In this document: piece by piece, positions 6,754 through 14,434 of the stretch | Layout: every line of letters begins with the position of its first letter | How positions within the stretch are numbered: position 1 is the stretch's first letter | DNA from: Betaproteobacteria bacterium | GTDB taxonomy: Bacteria; Pseudomonadota; Gammaproteobacteria; Burkholderiales; Burkholderiaceae_C | Length of the DNA: 14,731 bases | Direction: 5' to 3' | Assembly (NCBI GenBank): GCA_009923895.1 | Contig: RFSP01000020.1 | Coordinates: 1-14,731, forward strand | Made by a program: the position numbers and the translations under genes | Notes under the pieces: generated by a model | What the model was told of the DNA's origin: nothing | What the model saw: the letters and a program-made list of their open reading frames with translations, nothing else | Database searches by the model: none

Positions 6754-7631
6754 CGGACCGCGTCCTCAACGCGACCCTGCGCGCGCTCAAGTCGATGTTC
6801 GGCCTCTTCAACTGTCACTTGGGCCTTGAGCATGACAATGGCCACTTTCACGCGCTGGCCACAGGCTTGCAGGGCGTCCTTCACCTGCGCGACAGGGGCG
6901 CCGGTGGCACGCAGAGTCAAGGCTTCGGCACGTCGAATCAACTTGGCATTGGTGGCTTGCAGGTCCACCATCAGATTTCCATAGACCTTGTTCAGGCGCA
7001 CCATGAGGGCGCTGGACAGGGTATTGAGGGCGATCTTCTGCGCCGTGCCCGCTTTCAGTCGGGTGCTGCCTGAGATGACTTCGGGGCCCGTGTCCAAGAC
7101 GATGCCCAATTCGGCCAGTTCGGTCACCGCAGCGCCTGGATTGTTGGCCACGCCGATGGTCAATGCACCGCTCGATTTCGCTGCTTGCAAGGCGCCCAGC
7201 ACATAAGGGGTGGTGCCCGAGGCCGTGATGCCAATGACCACATCGTGGATCCCCGGGTTGACGGCCATCACATCGTTGCGGCCCTGAGCCAGGTCGTCTT
7301 CGGCGCCTTCCACGGCCACAAACATGGCTGGCAAACCGCCTGCCAACAGCCCCACTGCACGCTCGGTGGGCCATGAAAAGGTGGGTCGCAGCTCCACGCC
7401 GTCCAGCACCCCCAAGCGGCCACTGGTGCCCGCGCCGACGTAAATCAAACGGCCTCCGGCTTGCAGTCGCGCAGCCGCAGCGTCGACGGCTGCCGCCAAT
7501 GCAACAGCCGCTTGTTGCACGGCCCGTGCGGCCAAGGCCTGGTCGTCCACAAAGGCCTGCACCAGCGCGAGCGTGTCGTAGCGGTCCAGGTTCGTGTGTT
7601 GTGTGTGCGGGGATTCAGTGAGCGTTGTCAT
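6750..7631 (-). CDS. murQ: N-acetylmuramic acid 6-phosphate etherase MurQ
   Basis: Encodes 293 residues, normal for MurQ. ATG 7631 starts 22 nt after the glycosidase stop; the frame extends upstream only as shadow, and the ribosome site is weak. It is a SIS-domain enzyme that removes the D-lactyl ether from MurNAc-6-phosphate to give GlcNAc-6-phosphate and D-lactate in the cytoplasm. Motifs are GRLIYVGAGTSGRLGVLDGVE (60-80), LRPTF (81-85), LLAGG (95-99), VEGAEDD (107-113), IGITASGTTPYVLGAL (133-148) and EVISGSTRLKAGTAQK (184-199). By alignment with E. coli MurQ the catalytic acids Glu83 and Glu114 correspond to Glu80 and Glu111, with identical 31-residue spacing. No MurNAc kinase (AnmK, MurK) or MurP-type PTS is in the window, so the source of its substrate is not shown here. 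Confidence 0.95.
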   Translation of the reverse strand: MTTLTESPHTQHTNLDRYDTLALVQAFVDDQALAARAVQQAAVALAAAVDAAAARLQAGGRLIYVGAGTSGRLGVLDGVELRPTFSWPTERAVGLLAGGLPAMFVAVEGAEDDLAQGRNDVMAVNPGIHDVVIGITASGTTPYVLGALQAAKSSGALTIGVANNPGAAVTELAELGIVLDTGPEVISGSTRLKAGTAQKIALNTLSSALMVRLNKVYGNLMVDLQATNAKLIRRAEALTLRATGAPVAQVKDALQACGQRVKVAIVMLKAQVTVEEAEHRLERAQGRVEDAVR

Positions 7632-7653
7632 GCCAGAGCAGCCCATCAAGGGT

Positions 7654-9204
7654 TTATGAGAGGGACCACACCGTCGGCGCACTTTCTCGACCCCAGCGGT
7701 CCACCGCTCGCACCACCACCCGCGACACGTCACCTGACAAGGGCAGGACGCTTTGACGGGCAGGCAGCACTTCCAATTGCCAACGCTGGGCACGCCGCGT
7801 CCAGACGGTCCACACAAAAGCGGCTGACGAGGAAGCGCCTGTTGATATCCCCGGTTGAAGACGCAGCTGCGTCCCGTCCAAGCGCATCACAGGCGGGGCC
7901 GCTGTGGAGGTGCCACTGGAGGCATGGGTCATCCATGGGCTGCTGGGCACCAACGCGGGTTGCGCATAAGGTCCGTTTTTGAGGGCCGTGGCGATCCCAT
8001 CGGCGTCTTTCATCAACGCGGCCATGCTGAAGTGCACTTGGCCTGTCGATGCTGCGCGGCTTCGTGCCATCGAAATCTGGTTCACCACTTCAGAGGCCGG
8101 CCAGGGCTGGGGGGCTGCGCCCACGCGACTGGTGAAGAGCCCAGGCCAGACATGGCGCGACTGTTTGTTCTGTGCGATCCAGTAGTCCAGCAGCACCCCA
8201 AACGCTTGTTCTTTGCGGTCGATGGGCCAGTACAACTGAGGAGCCAGATAGTCCAGCCAGCCCGCCTCCAGCCAACGCTCCACATCGGCAAACAACTTGT
8301 CGTACTGGCTGAACCCACTGATGCCGGGAGGCCGTCGGTCGGGCCGGCCCAGCCCGAAAGGGCTGATGCCCACGCGGACCCAAGGCTTGATGCTCTTGAC
8401 CGAATCATGCAGGTTTTTCACGAGCCGATCCACATTGTCTCGTCGCCAAGCATCCCGGCTCAACGAACCGCCTTGGAGCACATAGCGCTGCCACGATGCG
8501 TCGTCTGGGAACGGCAACTCTGCGCCTGCATTTTGGACAGGGTAGGGGTAGAAGTAGTCGTCAATGTGTACGCCATCCACGTCATACCGCCGGACCACGT
8601 CGCTCACCACTGCGAGCGTGTGTTCGGCCGCCTTGGGTTCTCCGGGGTCCATCCAAAGCCAGTCGCCATAGCGTTTGACCAAATCGGGTTGACGTTTGGA
8701 CAAGTGAAGTGCGGACTCGGCCGACTTCGCGGCGGTGTGGCGGGCCCGGTAAGGATTGAACCAGGCATGCAACTCGAGCCCCCGATGATGGGCTTGCTCG
8801 ACCCAAAATTCCAGAGGGTCGTAAGCCGGATCGGGGGCGCGGCCCTGGGCACCCGTGAGGTACTCACTCCAAGGCTCCAGGGCAGACGGGTAAAGCGCAT
8901 CGGCGGATGGCCGGACCTGAAAGATCAGCGCGTTCAGCCCAATCTCGCGAGCTCGGTCCAGCAAGGCCACGACTTCGGCACGCTGGGTCTGCGGCGGCAG
9001 ACCTGCACGGCTGGGCCAATCGATATTGGCCACGGTCGCCACCCAAGCGGCGCGAAATTCGCGCGGGGTGCTCGGAGGCTCAAGCGCTGCATCAACCGGT
9101 CGCTGCGCCTCGCGAGAGGCGCCCACGGGCTGTGCGCCAGCGCTATGCAGGCCGGCGCATAGTGAACCGGCAGCCACGCGCAACCAATGGCGGCGGTCCA
9201 TCAT
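7654..9204 (-). CDS. DigH/YddW-like glycosyl hydrolase (GHL10, DUF187)
   Basis: Encodes 516 residues. ATG 9204 overlaps the amidase stop (ATGA; a second ATG follows at once). An N-terminal export signal has DRRHWLR followed by a short hydrophobic stretch, resembling a twin-arginine signal, with likely cleavage after AGA (24). The GHL10 domain spans about 47-400: REFRAAWVATVANIDWPS (48-65), LNALIFQVRPSADALYPS (90-107), LELHAWFNPYRA (143-154), VDGVHIDDYFYPYP (209-222) with acidic catalytic candidates Asp215/216, VRVGISPFG (276-284) and WLDYLAPQLYWPI (316-328). The C-terminal ~80 residues (about 437-516) are beta-rich and Ig/Fn3-like. The E. coli relative DigH (YddW) cuts peptidoglycan glycans that have lost their stem peptides. 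Finding it directly after an amidase gene and before murQ supports the same role here. Confidence 0.9.
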   Translation of the reverse strand: MMDRRHWLRVAAGSLCAGLHSAGAQPVGASREAQRPVDAALEPPSTPREFRAAWVATVANIDWPSRAGLPPQTQRAEVVALLDRAREIGLNALIFQVRPSADALYPSALEPWSEYLTGAQGRAPDPAYDPLEFWVEQAHHRGLELHAWFNPYRARHTAAKSAESALHLSKRQPDLVKRYGDWLWMDPGEPKAAEHTLAVVSDVVRRYDVDGVHIDDYFYPYPVQNAGAELPFPDDASWQRYVLQGGSLSRDAWRRDNVDRLVKNLHDSVKSIKPWVRVGISPFGLGRPDRRPPGISGFSQYDKLFADVERWLEAGWLDYLAPQLYWPIDRKEQAFGVLLDYWIAQNKQSRHVWPGLFTSRVGAAPQPWPASEVVNQISMARSRAASTGQVHFSMAALMKDADGIATALKNGPYAQPALVPSSPWMTHASSGTSTAAPPVMRLDGTQLRLQPGISTGASSSAAFVWTVWTRRAQRWQLEVLPARQSVLPLSGDVSRVVVRAVDRWGRESAPTVWSLS

Positions 9205-10043
9205 GGTTTTTTGCTGGGCTGTGTGAGCACCTGCAGCAAGGCCGCGGTTTCTGCGTCGGGCAGTCCGTCATAGCGGGCGTTGCGGTATTTCATCTGAAAG
9301 GCCGACAAGGCGCTGCGGGTCACGTCATCGAGTTGACCGGTCTCGGGCACTTGAAACCCGTGGCGGCTCAATGCGCGTTGAAACCAACCGATGCCTGGCA
9401 ATTCAGATTCGAAGGTCTGTCGGTGTTCGGCCACCTTGTTTGCGTCGGGCCACAAGATCAGGCCTTCGTCGGCCAGACGTTTCCAAGGAAACAGCGGCCC
9501 CGGGTCTTGCTTGCGGGTGGGAGCGATGTCACTGTGGCCCAAGACCCGTTCTGGCAGGATTTGATGACGCTTGACGATGTCCTTGACCAGCGGCAGCAGC
9601 GTGTTGATTTGTGCCTCAGGGTAGGGCGCATAGACGCGACCTTCCGGGGTGTCGACCCAACCGGGGTTGACGATTTCAATGCCAATGCTGCCAGCGTTGA
9701 GCATGGCATTGCCCTTCCAAAAACTGGGGCCTGCGTGCCAGGCGCGACGCTCTTCGGGCACCAGACGGTAGATCTTGGGAGGGTTTTCATCAGACACCAA
9801 GTAATGCGAGGAGACCTCCTGTTGCGTTAGCACCTTCAGCGACTTGGGAAAATCGAGCACGGTGTAGTGGAGTATCAAAAAAAGTGCTCGGCTGTCTTGT
9901 CCTTTGGCCTCGTAGCGGGTGTCAATGGGCACGCCGCCCGGCGTGGTGACTGCGCAGCCGGACAGCCACAGCAGTATCCAAGCCACCGCCATCGAGCCTG
10001 CGCGCCGTAGCCACGTGTAGCTCCAAAGTCGTAAACAATCCAT
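9201..10043 (-). CDS. AmiD-like N-acetylmuramoyl-L-alanine amidase lipoprotein
   Basis: Encodes 280 residues. ATG 10043 is preceded by GAGG with 7-nt spacing; the 26 further codons upstream lack support. A basic N-terminus and hydrophobic run (18-27) end in the lipobox LSGC with Cys30, so it is probably an outer-membrane-anchored lipoprotein. The Amidase_2 domain (about 50-195) has FLILHYT (His59), VSSHYLV (77-83), GSIGIEIVNPG (118-128, Glu123) and LGHSDIAPTRKQDPGPLFPW (168-187). Predicted Zn2+ ligands are His59, His170 and Asp180; the last two are ten apart, as in E. coli AmiD. A PG_binding_1 domain occupies about 212-272. It releases stem peptides from MurNAc or anhydroMurNAc, producing denuded glycan for the glycosidase encoded next. 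It is the first gene of the operon and divergent from dacB. Confidence 0.92.
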   Translation of the reverse strand: MDCLRLWSYTWLRRAGSMAVAWILLWLSGCAVTTPGGVPIDTRYEAKGQDSRALFLILHYTVLDFPKSLKVLTQQEVSSHYLVSDENPPKIYRLVPEERRAWHAGPSFWKGNAMLNAGSIGIEIVNPGWVDTPEGRVYAPYPEAQINTLLPLVKDIVKRHQILPERVLGHSDIAPTRKQDPGPLFPWKRLADEGLILWPDANKVAEHRQTFESELPGIGWFQRALSRHGFQVPETGQLDDVTRSALSAFQMKYRNARYDGLPDAETAALLQVLTQPSKKP

Positions 10044-10106
10044 CGGCTTTCCTCTGCTACCAAAATCTGCGCCGGAATGCTCGCTCAGGCGCCACAATCT
10101 CGCATC
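10044..10106. promoter_or_regulatory. Divergent intergenic region between the amidase operon and dacB
   Basis: Only 63 nt separate the two start codons, so the promoters for both directions must lie here or run into the coding ends. The amidase ribosome site (AGAGGA on the minus strand) is inside it. No convincing -35/-10 pair is visible by eye. The arrangement allows co-regulation of both transcripts by one site. Confidence 0.45.
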
Positions 10107-11597
10107 ATGCCCATAAATCAAGTCCTCCCCCGCTTCTCGTGGCCGAGCACCCGACGGCGTGTTCGAATTCTGCCGCTACTTGCGCTGCTTTTTGTGGGTC
10201 TGGCCCAGGCCGATCCAGGGCGCTTGCCCAAAGAGGTCCAGGCGGCGCTTGACAAGGCGCAGGTGGGATCGGACGCGTTCGCGGCCGTGGTGTTGCCTTT
10301 GTACCGCCCTGGGCTGAGTTGGGAGCATCGGGCCGATGAGTCCATGCAACCGGGCTCCACCATGAAGTTGGTGACGTCCATTGTGGCCTTGGACCGGCTG
10401 TCTCCCACGCTGCGCAGCCGCACCGACTTGCTGACCACCGGCCCCTTGGAGGGCGACGTGCTCAAAGGGGACGTGGTGCTGCGCGGCGGGGCAGACCCTC
10501 ATCTGGGTTTGGCCCAGGTGATGCAGATGCTCCTGGAGCTCAGAGAGTCGGGGGTGCGCGAAATTTCAGGCGACTTGGTGCTTGATCGCAGTCTTTTCAA
10601 GCCTTCTCGCTTCGATCGGCACCTGCCGCCTTTTGACGAGTCTCCGGAGTTCCCCTACAACGTCATTCCAGACGCCTTGCAGTTTGCAGGCAACTTGATG
10701 GGGCTGGAGCTGCAGTCCACCGATTCGGCCGTCAAGGTGCGAACGGTGCCCGCCTTGGAAGAGGTGGAGTTTGTGACGCAGGCCATGACCTTGACGGCCA
10801 CACCCTGCAAAGACTGGGACGACGACTGGAAATTGCCCGTGGTCACGGAGTCCAGCGATCGCGTTCGCATTGAGTTGCGAGGCGGATTCCCGCGCCAATG
10901 CACCGTGCGTGCAGAACTGCAATTGTTTGAACGTGATCGCATGGTGGGCTGGACTTTTCGGGCTTTGTGGGCCCGACTGGGCGGCACATGGCAGGGGCGC
11001 GTTCGCGAAGGGGTGACCCCCGAGTCGGCCCGCGTGGTCGCCTCGCATGTGGCCCCGCCCTGGAAAGAGGTGTTGAGGCCCCTGAACAAGCATTCAGACA
11101 ATGCCCACACACGACTGCTGTATCTGTTGTTGGGGGTGCATTCCAAGATCGCCTCATCGGCCGACGCCACCACGTTTGAACGGGCCGACCGGGAGATCCG
11201 AGATTGGCTGCAGTCGCAGAAGATCGCATCCGATGGGCTGGTGCTGGACAACGGCTCAGGGCTTTCGCGCGCTGAACGCATCACGCCGCGGACCTTGGCG
11301 CTGATGCTCAAGAAGGCCCATGAAAGTCGCTACGCGCCCGATTTGCTCATGAGCTTGCCCGTGGCAGGCGAGGATGGCTCCATGCGCAATCGTCTGAAGA
11401 ACTCAGCAGCCACAGGCTGGGCCCGCCTGAAAACCGGGTCGCTGCGCAATGTGGCCGCCTTGGCGGGCATTGTGTATGACCCGCGCAGACGACCGCTGGT
11501 GGTCGTGGCCATGATCAATCACGATGACGCTCGCAAAGCCCGCCCCGCGCTCGATGCGCTGGTGGAGTGGGTGGCTCGAGGCCGGCCGATGTTTTGA
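10107..11597 (+). CDS. dacB: D-alanyl-D-alanine carboxypeptidase/endopeptidase (PBP4 type, DacB)
   Basis: Encodes 496 residues. ATG 10107 is chosen because it directly precedes a signal peptide: basic STRRRVR (14-20), hydrophobic ILPLLALLFVGL, and cleavage expected after AQA (35). No strong ribosome site is present; ATG 10077 is in frame but adds non-signal residues. Peptidase S13 motifs are complete: SxxK as GSTMK with Ser84/Lys87, SxN as SDN 330-332, DNGSGLSR (381-388) and KTG 442-444 (ARLKTGSL). The large insert between SxxK and SxN is typical of the family; Cys234 (CKDW) and Cys265 could pair. It removes terminal D-Ala or cuts D-Ala-mDAP crosslinks in the periplasm. Its place beside an amidase, glycosidase and murQ operon links it to wall turnover. 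Its end lies 5 nt from the convergent oxidoreductase gene. Confidence 0.94.
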   Translation: MPINQVLPRFSWPSTRRRVRILPLLALLFVGLAQADPGRLPKEVQAALDKAQVGSDAFAAVVLPLYRPGLSWEHRADESMQPGSTMKLVTSIVALDRLSPTLRSRTDLLTTGPLEGDVLKGDVVLRGGADPHLGLAQVMQMLLELRESGVREISGDLVLDRSLFKPSRFDRHLPPFDESPEFPYNVIPDALQFAGNLMGLELQSTDSAVKVRTVPALEEVEFVTQAMTLTATPCKDWDDDWKLPVVTESSDRVRIELRGGFPRQCTVRAELQLFERDRMVGWTFRALWARLGGTWQGRVREGVTPESARVVASHVAPPWKEVLRPLNKHSDNAHTRLLYLLLGVHSKIASSADATTFERADREIRDWLQSQKIASDGLVLDNGSGLSRAERITPRTLALMLKKAHESRYAPDLLMSLPVAGEDGSMRNRLKNSAATGWARLKTGSLRNVAALAGIVYDPRRRPLVVVAMINHDDARKARPALDALVEWVARGRPMF

Positions 11598-11602
11598 TCG
11601 CT

Positions 11603-13948
11603 TCAGGTTTGATCGTGCAGCACGGCCCACACCTTGTCGGCCGTCAGGGGCATTTGCAATGCCCAAGCACGTTCATGCGCAACGCCTGATCGAATCAAAG
11701 CATCCATCACGGCATTCACGACCGCGGGCGTGGCGCCAATGGTGCCCAGCTCACCGACCCCTTTGGCACCCAGCAAATTGGTTTTGCAAGGCACAGAGGT
11801 GTCAAACGCGGTCTTGAATTTGCGAAAGCCATCCACCTTGGGCAAGGCGTAGTCCATGAAGCTGGCCGTCAACAGCTGCCCCGCATCGTCGTAGACCACG
11901 CGCTCACACAGAGCCTGGCCCATGCCTTGGATGGCCCCTCCTTCGACTTGGCCTTCAACAATCTGCGGGCTGACGATGCGCCCGATGTCGCTGACGCTCG
12001 CGTATTCCACCACGCTCACCTCGCCAGAGTCGGGGTCGATCTCCACTTCACAGGTGTGTGCGGCGTTGGGCCAGCTGGGTGCGCCGGCCGTGGCGTCACC
12101 TGATGCCGTGATGCGCGCACCGCTTTGCCGACTCGCCAGCTCGAACAGACCGATTTGCAGGTCGGTGCCGACGACACGAAAGGTGCCTTCGCGATACTCG
12201 ATGTCACTCTCGGCGGCCTCAAGGGCTTCGCTGGCCAGGGACTTGGCGTGTGCCACCGTGCGTTCACTGGCCACCTGGACCGCACCGCCGCCGGTAAAGA
12301 GCGACCGGCTGCCTGCGCTGCCAAAACCATTGGCGCGGTCGGTATCGCCTTGCAGAATGCGGATGCGATCGATGGGCACGCCAAACACATCCACCGCCAG
12401 CTGCGCATAGCTGGTGGCGATGCCTTGCCCCATGGGCATGGTGGCAGAGATGAGCTCGATGATGCCGTCGGCACGCACGTGCACCTTCACCGATTCCGAC
12501 AGGGCATTGCCACCGGTCCACTCCAAAAACGTGGTGACGCTGCGCCCCCGCAGCCGCCCCTGTTGCTTTGAAGCCTCGAGACGGGCGGGGAAGCCCTTCC
12601 AGTCGCCCAAGGCCAACACCTGGTCGAGCATCTTCTCAAACTCACCCGAGTCGTAGACCAGCTGCGTGCCATTGGTGTAGGGCATTTGATCGGGGCGCAC
12701 CAGATTGCGACGGCGCAGCTCGGCCGGATCGACACCCATTTTGTGAGCCGCAGCGTCGAGCAGCCGCTCAATGATGTAGATGGCTTCGGGCCGGCCTGCA
12801 CCTCGGTAGGCCCCCACTGGCGTGGTGTTGCACAGCACGGTGGTGATGTGCAAGTCGATGGTGGGAATGTCGTAAACGCTGGTGGCCACAAAGGGGCCGA
12901 TGACCGAGGGAATGGCCACGCCAGTGGGCGTGGCATAGCCCCCCACGTTGGCAAATGAGCGCTCCCGCAGCGCCAAAATGCGCCCGTGGGCGTCCAGCGC
13001 CAATTCGGCGTGCGTTTCCAAATCGCGTCCATGCACGGAGGCCATGAACTCTTCGAGCCTTGTCGAGCGCCACCGCACGGGCACACCCAGCTGGCGGGCG
13101 GCGAAAGCCACCACCAAGTCTTCAGGGTACAGGCCGGTCTTCATGCCAAACCCGCCGCCCACATCACCCACCGTGACGCGAACCTGCTCTTTGCTCAAAC
13201 CTGGCAGCAGAGTGGCCACCCCATCGCGCACGGCCGTGGGCATCTGGCTCGACAAGGTGATCAACAACCGCCCTGTCGCTGCTTCGGGTTCGGCCATCAC
13301 CACCCGGGGCTCGATGGCGCTGGGAGCCAGGCGTTGATTGACCAAATCCAAGGCCACCACATGGGCGGCCGCTGCGAAAGCCGCCTCGCAGGCGGCCGCA
13401 TTTCCATGGCGCTTTTCGGCCACGACATTGTCTGGTGCATGGTCACACAAGCGAGGCGCATCGGCCGCCAGCGCGGCGGCCACATCTTTGGCTGCGGGGA
13501 GCACGTCGTAATCCACCCACACCGCTTCGGCGGCATTCACCGCCACCTCGCGTGAGCGGGCCACCACGGCAGCAACGGCTTCACCCACAAACCGCACCGT
13601 CTCGTGGGCCATGGCCCGGCGTGGGGCTGTGGCTGCCGGCTGACCATCAGGGCGGGTGAAGGCGGCCGGCGGCGCTGCCATCGGTTGGACCCCTTGGGCC
13701 ACCAGGTCAGCCCCTGTGATCACCGCCAGCACGCCGTCCATTTCGACAGCCGGTGAGACGTCGATCGACAAGATGCGCGCATGCGCATGGGGCGAGCGCA
13801 CAAAGACCAAATGGGTCAGTCCCTCACGCTGCAGATCGTCAGTGAAGCGGCCCTGTCCGGTGATGAGCGTGGGGTCTTCCAGGCGCCGTACGGTGTGGCC
13901 GCTGCCAAAACGCAGGGCTCCCAATGCGGGGTCGATGGGGGCGTTCAT
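11603..13948 (-). CDS. Molybdopterin-binding large subunit, xanthine dehydrogenase / form II CO dehydrogenase-like
   Basis: Encodes 781 residues. ATG 13948 overlaps the small-subunit stop (ATGA); 120 upstream in-frame codons only shadow that gene. The N-terminal hammerhead domain (about 15-170) starts with SGHTVRRLEDPTLITGQG and includes VGEAVAAVVA (121-130). The cofactor domain has VGDVGGGFGMKTG (260-272), AYRGAGR (380-386), SATMPMGQGIATSYAQ (501-516), GSAGSRS (543-549) and GAKGVGELGTIGATPA (727-742), where Glu733 is the expected catalytic base. AYRGAGR is the form II CoxL version; true CO dehydrogenases have AYRCSFR with an active-site Cys, so CO is unlikely to be the main substrate. It hydroxylates an unknown N-heterocycle, aldehyde or related compound. 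It is the last gene of its operon. Confidence 0.93.
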   Translation of the reverse strand: MNAPIDPALGALRFGSGHTVRRLEDPTLITGQGRFTDDLQREGLTHLVFVRSPHAHARILSIDVSPAVEMDGVLAVITGADLVAQGVQPMAAPPAAFTRPDGQPAATAPRRAMAHETVRFVGEAVAAVVARSREVAVNAAEAVWVDYDVLPAAKDVAAALAADAPRLCDHAPDNVVAEKRHGNAAACEAAFAAAAHVVALDLVNQRLAPSAIEPRVVMAEPEAATGRLLITLSSQMPTAVRDGVATLLPGLSKEQVRVTVGDVGGGFGMKTGLYPEDLVVAFAARQLGVPVRWRSTRLEEFMASVHGRDLETHAELALDAHGRILALRERSFANVGGYATPTGVAIPSVIGPFVATSVYDIPTIDLHITTVLCNTTPVGAYRGAGRPEAIYIIERLLDAAAHKMGVDPAELRRRNLVRPDQMPYTNGTQLVYDSGEFEKMLDQVLALGDWKGFPARLEASKQQGRLRGRSVTTFLEWTGGNALSESVKVHVRADGIIELISATMPMGQGIATSYAQLAVDVFGVPIDRIRILQGDTDRANGFGSAGSRSLFTGGGAVQVASERTVAHAKSLASEALEAAESDIEYREGTFRVVGTDLQIGLFELASRQSGARITASGDATAGAPSWPNAAHTCEVEIDPDSGEVSVVEYASVSDIGRIVSPQIVEGQVEGGAIQGMGQALCERVVYDDAGQLLTASFMDYALPKVDGFRKFKTAFDTSVPCKTNLLGAKGVGELGTIGATPAVVNAVMDALIRSGVAHERAWALQMPLTADKVWAVLHDQT

Positions 13949-14424
13949 GGCGTACCCCGCTGCGCCAACGTGTGTGCGGCTTGTTGCACCGCCTTGACGA
14001 TATTCACGTAGCCCGTGCAGCGGCACAAATTGCCCTCCAAGGCCCGAACAATGTCCTCTTCGGTGGGGTGGGGCTGGCGCGCCAGTAATCCCGAAGCCGC
14101 CATCAACATGCCGGGGGTGCAAAACCCGCATTGCAGACCATGGCAGGCACTGAAGGCCTCCTGCAGTGGATGCAAGGTGTCTGCCGATGCCAACCCTTCG
14201 ACCGTGGTCACGGCTCGGCCTTGCGCTTGCAAGGCCAAAATGCTGCAACTCTTGACGGGACGGCCGTCCAAGAGCACCGTGCAGGCGCCGCATTGCGCGG
14301 TGTCGCAACCGACGTGGGTGCCTGTCAATCCCAGGTGCTGACGCAGAACGTCCACCAAGAGGGCGGTGCTTTCAATCTCCGCCTGCGCGGCCTTGCCGTT
14401 TACCTCAATGTCAAGCCGTGTCAC
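13945..14424 (-). CDS. [2Fe-2S] small subunit of the same molybdenum hydroxylase
   Basis: Encodes 159 residues starting at GTG 14424, with GAGG 8 nt upstream. It has the two-cluster architecture of CoxS/QorS-type subunits: a ferredoxin-like cluster at Cys40, Cys45, Cys48 and Cys60 (GCDTAQCGAC...C) and a helical-domain cluster at Cys99, Cys102, Cys134 and Cys136 (QCGFCTPG ... NLCRCTGY). All eight ligands are present. It passes electrons from the Mo centre to FAD or another acceptor. There is no signal peptide, so the complex is cytoplasmic. It lies 10 nt after the M20 peptidase and overlaps the large subunit by 4 nt. No FAD-subunit gene is adjacent. Confidence 0.95.
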   Translation of the reverse strand: MTRLDIEVNGKAAQAEIESTALLVDVLRQHLGLTGTHVGCDTAQCGACTVLLDGRPVKSCSILALQAQGRAVTTVEGLASADTLHPLQEAFSACHGLQCGFCTPGMLMAASGLLARQPHPTEEDIVRALEGNLCRCTGYVNIVKAVQQAAHTLAQRGTP

Positions 14425-14434
14425 GACCGTGTCC

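Noticed and set aside
7855..9162. 435-codon open frame on the + strand opposite the glycosidase gene
   Set aside because: It lies antisense to a clearly recognisable glycosidase; the translation has no family motifs and is low-complexity in the way GC-rich shadow frames are.
11593..11615. Direct repeat TTTGATCG at 11593-11600 and 11608-11615 across the dacB/oxidoreductase junction
   Set aside because: Eight bases is short, the copies overlap the ends of two genes, and there is no sign of an insertion or attachment site nearby.
12791..12811. Naming the large subunit as carbon monoxide dehydrogenase CoxL
   Set aside because: The loop is AYRGAGR, without the Cys of form I enzymes, so CO oxidation is not supported.
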